Positions 17,811-27,147 of a stretch of 64,000 bases of DNA are shown in pieces. A model generated the notes under the pieces. It made no database searches and was not told the origin of the DNA. It was given only the letters and a program-made list of their open reading frames with translations. The stretch covers positions 1 through 64,000 of the forward strand of contig JAIXSO010000049.1 in the NCBI GenBank assembly GCA_027484685.1, in the 5' to 3' direction. The translations under genes and the position numbers were made by a program. Position 1 is the stretch's first letter, and every line of letters starts with the position of its first letter. Origin of the DNA: Bacteroidota bacterium. GTDB lineage: Bacteria; Bacteroidota; Bacteroidia; UKL13-3.

Positions 17811-18557
17811 ATGAAACAAATTTATATACTGATATTAGGAGTGCTGTTTTTAACAAATTGCAGCAATTCTCAAACAAATAAAAAAGAAACAACGCTTTCG
17901 GGCAACATGGCAATTGTTTTAAACGATTTATTACCAAAAGGAAAAACAAGTGTAGATGTTTTAGATAGTATTAAGCAAAACGCAAGGCAATTAGCACTTA
18001 CTCAAAAACTTCAATTAAGTGTTCAACAAAATCAACAATGGTATTTTGAATACATAAAAACAATTCAAAAAGGTATGCCTTTGCCTTATCATAAAAATCT
18101 TGGATTAACAAAAGAAGAGTATGATGAGTTGTTTAGTTATGCAGACCAAATGGAGCTTATTTCTTCTGGGAAAAATGATATTACCATTATTAAAAATGAA
18201 AATACAATTCAGTTTAAAGCTGAAGGTAAATTAGAATTACTCAATGCCATTAGAATTGACTTAAACAAAAATATTGTTATGATTGGAGAAAATGAGCTAA
18301 CTTTTTCTGATAGTATAAATATAGATAATAACAATAATGCATTTAAAAGTAAATGGAAAGGGTATAATTGGAGCTTAGAAGATCCTAAAGAGGAAGATTT
18401 AAAAAACACTACCGATTTTAAATCACTAAAACTGAAATTGTACAAATTCACCATTGGTCGGCTAGAAAATAATGGTAAAACCGTTATGAGAATAAAAGGT
18501 CAAGAAATAGAAGGAGGAGTTAAAAAAATTAGTTTTGAAATCCCTATTATTTTTTAA
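17811..18557 (+). CDS. Lipoprotein of unknown function
   Basis: A 248-residue protein with signal peptide and lipobox (LFLTNCSNSQ, Cys17). After a short Ser/Thr/Lys linker there is a helical region (about 30-90) and then beta-rich sequence with KAEGKLELLNAIRIDLN and a final strand pair. I do not recognise a family. It is the first of four consecutive plus-strand exported proteins following the toxin-antitoxin element. Spacings of 120 and 55 bases in this group argue for more than one promoter. Confidence 0.75.
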   Translation: MKQIYILILGVLFLTNCSNSQTNKKETTLSGNMAIVLNDLLPKGKTSVDVLDSIKQNARQLALTQKLQLSVQQNQQWYFEYIKTIQKGMPLPYHKNLGLTKEEYDELFSYADQMELISSGKNDITIIKNENTIQFKAEGKLELLNAIRIDLNKNIVMIGENELTFSDSINIDNNNNAFKSKWKGYNWSLEDPKEEDLKNTTDFKSLKLKLYKFTIGRLENNGKTVMRIKGQEIEGGVKKISFEIPIIF

Positions 18558-18678
18558 ATAGCCGTATTTTACTAAGATTGTTTTTGAAACTAGGATGAAT
18601 GCCTTTTTAAAGTTGTAGTTACGTTATATCTACAATAAATTATAAATACAATTCGTTATAATTGTTTTATAATAATCA

Positions 18679-19416
18679 ATGAAAAACTTCGCCATATTTT
18701 TAACCTTAATAATTTTTACAGCTTGTGGTAACACTTACACCTCAAAAAGTGAAGTATTGACTGATAGCGTAACACTAAATACTGACACAACTTTACTAGA
18801 TTCAGTTATCACAAAAAAACCTGAGGTAGAAACCTTAAATTTTACTGATGCCAACGGACTGAAACAAGGAAAATGGGTAAAGAAATGGAAAGGTAAAATT
18901 GTGAAAGTGGAACACTATAAAGACAATTTGCTACATGGCTATTCTGCTTATTATCTTGATGGAAATGAGATAACTAGCGATGGCAATTACGTTAATGGTA
19001 AAAGAGAAGGAATGTTCTATTATTATTACGATTATAAAAGTAAATCATTAATGGGGGAAAGTTTTTATAAAAATGACACCAGTATTTGGGGTGGATTTCC
19101 TGCTTGCGATAAAGGCAGATTGGTTCCTGTAAAAGGTTTTGGAATAAGTAGAGATACAGTTTTTATTAAAGCTCCTGACTATGACGGTATTATTTGGTAT
19201 GAAGGGAATTTTTGTTTAAAATTTGATAAACATTTGAATAGAAAAGAAACCGTAGCTTATGGAATCCATAAAGTATATTTTAAAAATGGAAAATTAAAAG
19301 GAATAGTAGATTATGATAAACAAACCATTCAAGAGTTTGACACCAATGGCACTAGGCTTTACAAAGCTAAATTCAATGAGTTTGATGTTCATAAACAAAC
19401 CATGAGAGTTTATTGA
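18679..19416 (+). CDS. Lipoprotein with MORN-like (YwqK-type) repeats
   Basis: A 245-residue lipoprotein (lipobox IIFTACGN). From about residue 55 it carries MORN-variant repeats: GLKQGKWVKKWKGKIVK, NLLHGYSAYYLDGNE, YVNGKREGMFYYYYD and later GIHKVYFKNGKLKG. Proteins with such repeats are common in Bacteroidota, sometimes labelled YwqK-family antitoxins, but here the signal peptide points to an envelope location and no toxin role is implied. The repeats probably form an extended beta sheet for binding. The last codons and the following spacer reappear at about 20098-20129, after the next gene. Confidence 0.8.
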   Translation: MKNFAIFLTLIIFTACGNTYTSKSEVLTDSVTLNTDTTLLDSVITKKPEVETLNFTDANGLKQGKWVKKWKGKIVKVEHYKDNLLHGYSAYYLDGNEITSDGNYVNGKREGMFYYYYDYKSKSLMGESFYKNDTSIWGGFPACDKGRLVPVKGFGISRDTVFIKAPDYDGIIWYEGNFCLKFDKHLNRKETVAYGIHKVYFKNGKLKGIVDYDKQTIQEFDTNGTRLYKAKFNEFDVHKQTMRVY

Positions 19417-19430
19417 GATAATACCAAAAT

Positions 19431-20096
19431 ATGAAATCAATTTATGCTATACTTATATTTTTCGGTTTATTTTTTATCAATTCATGCATTGAACCAAATA
19501 AACCTATTGGAGGCAATTCAGTAAAAACAAACAACACACCTAAAGTAAATATTGATATTAACTTAGAAATTGTAAAGGGTGGAAAAGTACATATCGAAAA
19601 CAACGCTAAACTTGATTCATTCAATGGTTTTTTACTCAAAACATCTATTAAAAATTTATCAACTGATACATTTAAATTTTTTATGGTTGTAAGTATTTAT
19701 CCTATCATTCAAAAATTTGAACCAAGATTAAAAGGTCTTGACTTTTTCTGTTGTGATAACACTTATTGGGAATTATTTTATTTGCTTAAAAACCAAAAAA
19801 TGGAAATTTATAATTGCATGCTAGACCCAACATTATTATGGTATTTTCAAAACAATGGTAAACTAAGAGTTGGTTTTATTTACATTACCGAAGAAGATGA
19901 AAGACTAGCTTATAAAAATGATTTATGGAAAATATTACAAAATAAAACAGCAAACAGAAGCGATATTTTTTGGAGTAATTATGTTGATTTTAAGGAATAT
20001 ATCCCAAGCTTAAAAACAAACATTTTTAAAGGAAATATAATAATAAAAGATTCGCTAGAAAAGGTGCTTTCTATTCATAGTGGCTATATACACTAA
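19431..20096 (+). CDS. Lipoprotein of unknown function
   Basis: A 221-residue protein with an N-terminal hydrophobic segment and lipobox (LFFINSCIEP, Cys19). The body shows beta-strand patterns (NIDINLEIVKGGKVHIEN, FKFFMVVSIYP) and a Cys pair (FFCCDN) that could form disulfides. I recognise no family. It lies only 14 bases after the MORN-like lipoprotein gene, so co-transcription is likely. The sequence immediately after it resembles the end of that upstream gene, as if this gene had been placed between a real and a remnant 3' end. Confidence 0.72.
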   Translation: MKSIYAILIFFGLFFINSCIEPNKPIGGNSVKTNNTPKVNIDINLEIVKGGKVHIENNAKLDSFNGFLLKTSIKNLSTDTFKFFMVVSIYPIIQKFEPRLKGLDFFCCDNTYWELFYLLKNQKMEIYNCMLDPTLLWYFQNNGKLRVGFIYITEEDERLAYKNDLWKILQNKTANRSDIFWSNYVDFKEYIPSLKTNIFKGNIIIKDSLEKVLSIHSGYIH

Positions 20097-20151
20097 ACAA
20101 AACAAACATGAAGATTTATTGAAATAATAATCAATTACAAAATATTACCTA

Positions 20152-21837
20152 ATGAAAAAAATTCTTTTTATAATAATCTTATTATTAAACTTTAAGGCAT
20201 TTAGTTGTACATGTGTAAATGTGAGTGTAAAAAAGGGCTACGATTATTCTAGTTGCATATTTTATGGAAAATTCTTAGGAACAGATACCAGTTCAAACTT
20301 TTACAACCTTACAGGAAAACCTTTAATTATTGATAATTTTGAAGTAAACTATTTTATTAAAGGAATTGATTCTTCAACTTTCAATTTTTCAAAAAAACTC
20401 TTAAAAAACAAGCAATATATTATTTCTATTTTAAGTAGTAGTAATGAATCTTGTGGAATAACTTTTGAAAAAAACAAAATGTACTTAGTTTATACATATA
20501 ATGACTTTCTTACTTTTTGGCCAACCACTAACGGATGCACACGCACAAGAATTATTAAAGACAATAACTTTCAAATTACATCTGATTATGACAAAGAAAA
20601 AGGAAAGAATGAAATTGTTGAACTAATTAAATATAGAAATTTAGATTCAAATTATAGTTCTTATAATGACAGAATATTTAATATAACAACAGAAAATAAA
20701 ATTCTAAAAAATCAAATAAATGAATCAATTAATGAACTTAAACTGGTAAAATATTGCGTATTTTTCTTATCCATTGTGGTTCTTATATTAGTAATAGTTT
20801 TATTATATAAAATTAGAAAAAAAACAATCGTCACGATACTTCTTTTTTCATTTTTTACTGTAAGCTACGCCCAAAATAAAATGTATGAAAACTTGGTTTT
20901 TGAAGGTGGTGGCGTTAGAGGAATAGCCTATGCTGGAGTTATTAAACAATTGGAGGATGTCAGCATTTTACAAAATATAAAAAATGTAGGAGGCACATCA
21001 GCTGGAGCTATTACTGCTTTAATGGTTTCTTTGGGTTATAGCTCGCAAGAAATTTATAAAATAATACCTGAAACAAAGTTCGAAAAGTTTAATGATGGCG
21101 AATACATTTTTGTAGGAGGCATTGCTCGCCTTAACAAAAACTATGGTTGGTATAAAGGCGGTGAGTTTAATAAATGGCTCGAAAAAATTATAAAAAACAA
21201 AACCAATAATGCCGATATTACTTTTGAAGAAATGGCTACAAAAAGCTTTAAAAATTTATACGTAACCGCTACTTGTATGAACAAACAAAAGCTCATTGTA
21301 TTTTCAGCTCAAACCTATCCAAAAATGAAAATTAAAGATGCTGTTCGTATTTCTATGTCAATCCCTCTTTATTTTGAGGCTGTTTTTATTGATAGCCTCG
21401 GGCAAGTTTATAACAAACCACAAAACCATAAAAACCTCGATATTGTTGTAGATGGAGGCATTATTGGCAATTTCCCAATATTTATGTTTGATAGCACTTA
21501 TACCGATTTACAAAATAATAAAAAACGTATTCCAAACTATAAAACAATAGGTGTAAGAATTGATACCGACCAACAAATTATAAACGACTCATTGAACAAA
21601 GAATTAGTGCCTGTTGAAATAAAAAAGTTGGAGCATTTTATGGAAGCATTTTATAATTTAGTAATAGAAAACTTAAATAGAAATACGCTTATTCGCGAAG
21701 ATTGGGAAAGAACCATATCTATTTCATCGGCTGGAATTAGTCCTAAAATAAAACGTTTAAGCGTAGCTCAAAAAGAAAAATTAGTAGCAAGTGGTGCTAA
21801 TTTTACTAAAAAGTTTTTGATGAAAAATGGTTATTGA
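20152..21837 (+). CDS. Fusion of a TIMP/NTR-like domain with a patatin-like phospholipase
   Basis: A 561-residue protein in two unlike halves. Residues 1-19 are a signal peptide; 19-165 begin with CTC and contain further Cys residues, resembling the TIMP/netrin-type module of secreted Bacteroidota proteins. A polar helical stretch (170-198) leads to a membrane helix (202-220) and then to a second hydrophobic segment ending in SYAQ (225-241) that looks like the signal peptide of a separate gene. Patatin motifs follow: GGGVRG (252-257), the nucleophile GTSAG (Ser283) and the later DGG. The patatin half probably hydrolyses lipid acyl esters. There is no stop or frameshift between the halves; a start at ATG 20881 would give the patatin alone. 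Confidence 0.85.
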   Translation: MKKILFIIILLLNFKAFSCTCVNVSVKKGYDYSSCIFYGKFLGTDTSSNFYNLTGKPLIIDNFEVNYFIKGIDSSTFNFSKKLLKNKQYIISILSSSNESCGITFEKNKMYLVYTYNDFLTFWPTTNGCTRTRIIKDNNFQITSDYDKEKGKNEIVELIKYRNLDSNYSSYNDRIFNITTENKILKNQINESINELKLVKYCVFFLSIVVLILVIVLLYKIRKKTIVTILLFSFFTVSYAQNKMYENLVFEGGGVRGIAYAGVIKQLEDVSILQNIKNVGGTSAGAITALMVSLGYSSQEIYKIIPETKFEKFNDGEYIFVGGIARLNKNYGWYKGGEFNKWLEKIIKNKTNNADITFEEMATKSFKNLYVTATCMNKQKLIVFSAQTYPKMKIKDAVRISMSIPLYFEAVFIDSLGQVYNKPQNHKNLDIVVDGGIIGNFPIFMFDSTYTDLQNNKKRIPNYKTIGVRIDTDQQIINDSLNKELVPVEIKKLEHFMEAFYNLVIENLNRNTLIREDWERTISISSAGISPKIKRLSVAQKEKLVASGANFTKKFLMKNGY

Positions 21838-22605
21838 TTAAGCTTTAATTAGTGGCTTTCCGTTTAATGCTTGTATCAAAATAGCGGTCGTAAGTAAGAA
21901 ATATAATACACCCATGGAAATGGTTATTTTAGCATTATTGGTTAAATAATATCCAATTAATGGTAAAATTTGCAAGGCATGCATTCCTAAAAAATGTGCT
22001 ATTCGCAAATCGCCATTTTGTTTGCTCCAATTGGTTACAGGCAAACCCGCTCCACCATCGGGTGCTCCAACGGTATGACTTAACTTTGCTCCCATTACAA
22101 ATCCTTCGAAGGCAAAAACTACAAATAATACCAAGCCTAACCTAATGCCCCACACATAACTGTTTGATAAAGCAGGAAAATCTTTAGTAAAAAACACCAC
22201 CGCAATATAGGCCGTGAACAAAGTAATTATGGTAATAGCAACAGCCATTAAACTAAACATTGCCGAATTGAATGAAGTAGCAATATTGAAATGCGATTGT
22301 TGACCAATAAAAGCTTTATACGAAATATAAATATTTTCGAAAGTGAGTGTTACAACCAATGTCCAACTAAAGGCAGTTACCAATTTTGAATCGTTTAAAT
22401 AATGTAAAATCCAAGCCATGGTAAAAGTGTAAATAACACTTGATATATAAAATTTCATTGGTTTAATAAATGCGCTTATACCCAAAACTTGAATATTGGT
22501 TACATAAACCAAAATGAAGCAAACAACCGCCATTACAGCATAAACAGCACCTGTATAAAACAAAAGTTCGTTACGTATTTTTAAGACATTCAATATTTCA
22601 ATCAT
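21838..22605 (-). CDS. Conserved polytopic membrane protein of unknown function
   Basis: The ATG at 22605 is chosen over a TTG at 22620, giving 255 residues. Seven or eight hydrophobic helices cover most of the chain. Conserved-looking polar islands are KFYISSVIYTF, EGFVMGAKLSHTVGAPDGGAGLP and AHFLGMHALQILPL, the latter with His residues next to helices as in heme- or quinone-linked membrane proteins. I do not recognise a named family. It converges with the patatin fusion gene, the two stops being adjacent with no terminator between them. Confidence 0.75.
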   Translation of the reverse strand: MIEILNVLKIRNELLFYTGAVYAVMAVVCFILVYVTNIQVLGISAFIKPMKFYISSVIYTFTMAWILHYLNDSKLVTAFSWTLVVTLTFENIYISYKAFIGQQSHFNIATSFNSAMFSLMAVAITIITLFTAYIAVVFFTKDFPALSNSYVWGIRLGLVLFVVFAFEGFVMGAKLSHTVGAPDGGAGLPVTNWSKQNGDLRIAHFLGMHALQILPLIGYYLTNNAKITISMGVLYFLLTTAILIQALNGKPLIKA

Positions 22606-22727
22606 AAGTATAAAATTCAATTGTTAAGACTTGCAATGTATAATTAAACAAAAAACAAATACTAGAAAAAAGATTGAAGCAACGATTATAGCTTCTGAAA
22701 CGAAGTATTTTCAAAGTGAAGGAAAAG

Positions 22728-24731
22728 CTATTTTAATTTTAAAAGCAATACTTCAACTAAAACAAATAAAATCGCAGCTAGTAAAAACCAGCGCCACAAA
22801 GGAGTTCCGTTAAAACTCAATTCAATTTCTTTTTGGTGTTTAGCCAAATCGTTGGTTTGTAAAATTTGTCCGTTTACGGTTTGTAAACTATCGTTAGTTA
22901 TAATACTTAAGTTGCTTTCATTTCTATTTAAATTGAACGAAACATCAGCCAAAACTTCGGTTTTATTATTGGCCATAATTTGATAACTGCCGGCTTGTTT
23001 AATATTGCTTAAGTTAATCGCACTTTTGTTATTGCTGTTGGTTACATCAAAAGCTATTTCATCCTTTTTATCTTTTAAATAAACTACTTTACTATTGGTG
23101 TTTTTTTCAAAAACATAATTAATTGTTTTATCAATATTATAATAAAGTGCATTGCTGTGTTTATTTACCAAAGGTAAACGGAGCATAAAAGGCACAAATA
23201 ATGCATGTTCAGTAAAATTACTCCAATCGTTTTGTAGTGGTGTACTGCTCAAATAAACTATTCCATTACCATACTTCGATTTAAAAATAAAAGGAGCATC
23301 GCTATTTAAAGCGGCTACCATATTACCTTTAATGGCACTATTAATTTGCATATTGTAATTCTTAGTTAAAGCAGGCCAATTGGCTAAATCAGGTATTTTA
23401 CTAAATACATTTTTAAATACTTCATCAAAAGTATTGATACGACTCACCTTTAAATTTTGAGTAACCATTGGTGCTAATTGAGGCGCATTTAGTTGTTTTA
23501 AAAACTCGTTTGTTTTGGCTAAAGTTTCACTATTTGCATTTGGAATAATATACACCACTCCCCCATTGCTTATGTACTTTTGAATTTCAGTTTGCAGGCC
23601 ACTTGAAAACTCAGGAAGTTCATTTAAAACAATACACGATGCTTTGCTAAAAGCACTGTAATCAATGGCATTGATACCAAAGTTTTCAAGTTGGTAATTT
23701 TCATCTATACCATACACTTGCTTAATGCTTTCATTGGCATTTATGGCTATTACCGTTTGGTTTCCAAAAGCTTTTAAGGTTAAATACAACTTATCGTCAA
23801 ACACCACAGGATTATCCAATAAACTTAATTCCGCTTGGTGAAAATTAGCATCGTTTAGGGTAAATTGTAATTGTACAATTTGGTTTGAATTGGCTTTACA
23901 AGTAACATTTGCTATTCCTTTTTGAAGACCATCAACTTTAAAAGTTAAAGGCACATCTGTCATATCTAAACTACCAAAATTACTTACTTTAACATATAAA
24001 ATAGTATTGGTATTTGGCAAAATTAAAGGTTGTTCTATCCATGCAGAATCTATGCTTAAGTTATTGCCTAAATTAGGTTTTATTTGAACCAAATTAACCT
24101 GTAAATTGGAATCAATTGGGTTTAAACTATTGAATTGATTTTGCTGTAAATCTGTAATTAAATAAGCAATTTTAGTGGCATTTGAAGCTTCGTCAAAAGC
24201 TTGCTTCTGACGGCTTAAAATCTTTTCAAACGATTTACTTTGATTAGATAATTTAACTTCATCTAAGTACAATAAAAAATCTTTTTTATCTAATAAACGT
24301 TGATGTTTTCCTTCAAAATCGTTGGTTAAAATTTGGAATAAATCATTATCACCATAAAATGAAGCAATGTCTTTGGCTTTATTTTTAGCTACTTCAAGCA
24401 ATTGCCCTTCTTTGCCAAGCTGACTCATGCTTAAACTATTGTCAATAAAAATACTGATGGCTTTATTATTTCTAACAATTTCTTTTTGATTAAATGGAAT
24501 AAATGGTTTGGCAAAAGCAAACACCAAACAAGCCAAAGCCAAACAACGAGCAGCCAAAATTATCCATTCTTTGATATTCCGTTGTTTTTGGTTTTGTTCT
24601 GTAATTTGTTTTAAAAATCGAATATCGCTAAATACAACTTTTTTGTACCTGCGCAATTGGAACAAATGAATAATTATTGGAATAACCAATGCCAATAGAG
24701 CAAACAAAAACGATGGATAAATAAATTGCAT
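22728..24731 (-). CDS. BatA-domain membrane protein with vWA-like MIDAS motif
   Basis: A 667-residue protein. The N-terminal BatA/aerotolerance region has two membrane helices (starting FLFALLALVIPIIIHLFQLRR), then a von Willebrand A-like domain with an intact MIDAS signature (FIDNSLSMSQLG) and a long periplasmic beta-rich portion. A last membrane helix lies at the C-terminus (WRWFLLAAILFVLVEVLLL). Family members occur in Bacteroidota bat-type or gliding-related clusters, but no bat operon or MoxR ATPase is adjacent here. Its neighbour, the glycosyltransferase, ends 2 bases upstream on the same strand, so they are probably co-transcribed. Confidence 0.85.
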   Translation of the reverse strand: MQFIYPSFLFALLALVIPIIIHLFQLRRYKKVVFSDIRFLKQITEQNQKQRNIKEWIILAARCLALACLVFAFAKPFIPFNQKEIVRNNKAISIFIDNSLSMSQLGKEGQLLEVAKNKAKDIASFYGDNDLFQILTNDFEGKHQRLLDKKDFLLYLDEVKLSNQSKSFEKILSRQKQAFDEASNATKIAYLITDLQQNQFNSLNPIDSNLQVNLVQIKPNLGNNLSIDSAWIEQPLILPNTNTILYVKVSNFGSLDMTDVPLTFKVDGLQKGIANVTCKANSNQIVQLQFTLNDANFHQAELSLLDNPVVFDDKLYLTLKAFGNQTVIAINANESIKQVYGIDENYQLENFGINAIDYSAFSKASCIVLNELPEFSSGLQTEIQKYISNGGVVYIIPNANSETLAKTNEFLKQLNAPQLAPMVTQNLKVSRINTFDEVFKNVFSKIPDLANWPALTKNYNMQINSAIKGNMVAALNSDAPFIFKSKYGNGIVYLSSTPLQNDWSNFTEHALFVPFMLRLPLVNKHSNALYYNIDKTINYVFEKNTNSKVVYLKDKKDEIAFDVTNSNNKSAINLSNIKQAGSYQIMANNKTEVLADVSFNLNRNESNLSIITNDSLQTVNGQILQTNDLAKHQKEIELSFNGTPLWRWFLLAAILFVLVEVLLLKLK

Positions 24732-24733
24732 GC

Positions 24734-25876
24734 TTATTTGATTTGGGTTAATTGATTAATAATTGCATCTATTTTTTTTGCATTTTCCATATTGTTAAAA
24801 TGCTTTGATAACACCTTATTTCGATGTTCAGTTTCATTTAAGTCAAAGGTTTTATTGGCTAAACTATTTATTGCATTTACCATTTCATCTGCACTATTTG
24901 CTTCGGTTACCAACTCAGTTAAACCAGTATTTTCAATCATCTGTTTATTGGCTATAATAAACTTACCATTATACAAAACATGCAATAATTTTAGTTTTAT
25001 CCCAGTAGCCTGAAAAGTAGGTAAAACGTGCATATGCGCATCTTTTATTATATCTTCCATTTGTTTCATATTAGGGTTTTTAATTAACCTAATATGCTTA
25101 TATGGTTTTATCAATTCAAACAATTCTTCAGTAGGATTATTACCTGCTATTACCAAAGGATAATCAATTTTACTAAAGACCTCTTTTACTAAAAATTGTG
25201 CCGCTACATCATTTTCGTTAACATTTAACTTACCATGATACAAAGCATAATATTTGCTTTCAATATCAATATTTAATTCAAAACCATGAAAAGCCGGAAC
25301 CAAATGAACGTTGGTTAATTTTCGTTGTTCTAGCTGCTTTAAATCGTTGCTCGAAATAGCTAGTACCGCATTGGTTTTATGCAGTATTTTCTCATATTTT
25401 TTCAGTAAAAACGCTTCTGTGTGGTAATATATTTTATTAAATAGATTATCTTCATTTTTACCTAAAGCTGCATAATAATCATGCTCAATATTATGCATCC
25501 GCACCAACTTAACTCGCTTTCGTAATTTGGGATGATTTAAAAAATATGTAGTGTGCAATCCTTCAAATAATATAGGCGCATCATCGTGTAAAAGTTGATG
25601 CAACAGCATGCGGTGGTTGCGCGTAAATACTATAAAAGGCATGTAAAACTTTAATGGATTTACCAAAACAAAATTACGAGTGTAAGTATATATTCTAAAA
25701 CAATACTTGTTCAGTTCTTCGCTAATTTCTCTATCGTTGTATTCATAACAATGTAAAGTTATTTGATAACCCAATTCATACAAGCTTTTTACTTTGTAAA
25801 AAACATCAATTACACCACCATAATTAGGTGGCGAAGGAATATCGAATGAAACTATATGTATTTTTGGCGATTTGAT
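24734..25876 (-). CDS. GT4-type glycosyltransferase with no standard start codon
   Basis: The only standard in-frame start (TTG at 25783) would remove the first Rossmann strand. The frame continues upstream through KIHIVSFDIPSPPNYGGVID, which matches the expected N-terminus of this Bacteroidota glycosyltransferase family, to a stop at 25889-25891. No ATG, GTG or TTG occurs in that extension. The start is set at ATC 25876 (ATC AAA TCG CCA), one base from ATG; ATT at 25879 is an alternative. About 380 residues result, with a GT-B fold and a C-terminal donor-binding region (ALYHGKLNVNEND, then FQATGIKLKLLHVLY). The gene may be weakly translated or a recent start-codon mutant. Confidence 0.75.
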   Translation of the reverse strand: MKSPKIHIVSFDIPSPPNYGGVIDVFYKVKSLYELGYQITLHCYEYNDREISEELNKYCFRIYTYTRNFVLVNPLKFYMPFIVFTRNHRMLLHQLLHDDAPILFEGLHTTYFLNHPKLRKRVKLVRMHNIEHDYYAALGKNEDNLFNKIYYHTEAFLLKKYEKILHKTNAVLAISSNDLKQLEQRKLTNVHLVPAFHGFELNIDIESKYYALYHGKLNVNENDVAAQFLVKEVFSKIDYPLVIAGNNPTEELFELIKPYKHIRLIKNPNMKQMEDIIKDAHMHVLPTFQATGIKLKLLHVLYNGKFIIANKQMIENTGLTELVTEANSADEMVNAINSLANKTFDLNETEHRNKVLSKHFNNMENAKKIDAIINQLTQIK

Positions 25877-25971
25877 AATATTAAAGATTTATTAGCCAAA
25901 AATATATATTTTAACCTAAAGTTTGTGCAAATAATATAAGCGGCAAAAAAATATTTTCAACAACAATGCTA

Positions 25972-25992
25972 AGTAATTAGCCACTAGCCATT
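25972..25992. repeat. Short heptamer array
   Basis: Three 7-base units (AGTAATT, AGCCACT, AGCCATT) lie between two glycosyltransferase genes. The unit resembles the CTAG/GCCA-type heptamers at 31237 and 48937. Confidence 0.5.
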
Positions 25993-25995
25993 AAC

Positions 25996-27147
25996 TTAAA
26001 GTATTTGTTTATAATAATTTAACAATTTAGCCTCTTCTTTATCCCAATTAAAGTTTTGAGAAGCTAAAATGCAGTTTTTACTCAACTTTTGATAGGTATT
26101 TCTATTATTCAGCAATTCATTGATTGCTTTGGCAATCTCGTTAACCTCACAATCAATTAAAACACTACAATTATACTTTTTGTGAACAGCCTGGTATTCA
26201 GGAAAATTAGCACAAATACAAGGTACACCGGCCTGCATATAATCAAAAAATTTATTGGCTAACGAGTAATAATAACTCAAACCATTAGGTTCTAATAAAT
26301 TCAAACCCACTTTTGCATTTACTGTTAATTGTTTTAAATCCGCAGGTTGAACAAAACCTAAAAACTGTACTTTATTTTCTAACTTTTCTTTTACAACTAA
26401 ATCGCGTAATTCTCTACTCAAATCGCCTTCTCCAGCTATGAGTAACTTTATATTTTCAACCTGATGCATGGCCAAAATACTTTGCTCCAAACCCCGACTT
26501 TTATTTAAAGCACCTTGGTATAATATGTATCCATTATTTTCCCCATCAACTTCATTAACCTTATCAACCCTATTAACTTCATCAACTCCATCAACTTTAT
26601 CAACCGCATCAACCATAACAGGAACATTCATAATTACCTCAAAATGATTAACATACATATTGCTCAATAAATCAGCCAATTGTGGGCCAACAGTATAACA
26701 CAACTTTGCTTTTGGTATAAATATTTTCCCAATCACATGCCAAATGGTTTTGGTAATTTTTCTATTAGTAACCTCTGGAACTTCGGTAAAATGCTCGTGT
26801 GCATCAAAAATTAAAGTATTGTTATTTAAAGTAGCGGTAATACCACAAGCTAAAATTGTATCTAAATCTATGGCACAAATGGCATTGGTTTTTTGCCTTA
26901 ACAAATACCACAATAACCTCAAATTAAACTCTAAATAAAACAGCTTGCCTTTATTTATTTTACAAGTTAAACGTGTTTGATTAAAGTTAAAGTCTGTTTT
27001 TAATGGTTTGGAATGAGGCAATTTACGACCAACCAATTCCACCTCATAACCTGCATTGGCAAGGCTTGAGCAAATGCGCTGCATGCGTTGGTCGTAACTT
27101 AAGTCGTTGGTTACGGTAAATATTATTTTTTTATTTTTTAGCTGCAA
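25996..27147 (-). CDS. GT4-type glycosyltransferase with an internal 9-base tandem repeat
   Basis: A 383-residue GT-B glycosyltransferase. The N-terminal acceptor half starts KKIIFTVTNDLSYDQRMQRI and contains DAHEHFTEVPE. The donor half contains YQGALNKSRGLEQ, GEGDLSRELR and NKFFDYMQAGVPCIC. The start is TTG at 27147, 10 bases inside the end of recQ; no better start exists and the N-terminus fits the family. Residues 178-202 are a Val-Asp-x repeat encoded by eight 9-base units, inserted in the linker between the two Rossmann domains just before GYILYQGAL. It probably acts in glycan assembly; the sugar is unknown. Confidence 0.88.
   Translation of the reverse strand: MQLKNKKIIFTVTNDLSYDQRMQRICSSLANAGYEVELVGRKLPHSKPLKTDFNFNQTRLTCKINKGKLFYLEFNLRLLWYLLRQKTNAICAIDLDTILACGITATLNNNTLIFDAHEHFTEVPEVTNRKITKTIWHVIGKIFIPKAKLCYTVGPQLADLLSNMYVNHFEVIMNVPVMVDAVDKVDGVDEVNRVDKVNEVDGENNGYILYQGALNKSRGLEQSILAMHQVENIKLLIAGEGDLSRELRDLVVKEKLENKVQFLGFVQPADLKQLTVNAKVGLNLLEPNGLSYYYSLANKFFDYMQAGVPCICANFPEYQAVHKKYNCSVLIDCEVNEIAKAINELLNNRNTYQKLSKNCILASQNFNWDKEEAKLLNYYKQIL
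26543..26614. repeat. Eight-unit 9-base tandem repeat inside a glycosyltransferase gene
   Basis: Eight consecutive units of the form NNATCAACN or NNATTAACN run from 26543 to 26614. Because the unit is a multiple of three, the frame is kept and the array encodes V-D/N-x triplets. It is a likely site for copy-number change. Confidence 0.85.

Noticed and set aside
18679..19416. MORN-like lipoprotein as an antitoxin
   Set aside because: The YwqK-type label is only by repeat similarity; a signal peptide and lipobox place it in the envelope and no toxin gene adjoins it.
20860..20890. Frameshift between the TIMP-like and patatin halves
   Set aside because: The frame is continuous through the junction and no stop is present, so it was recorded as a fusion.
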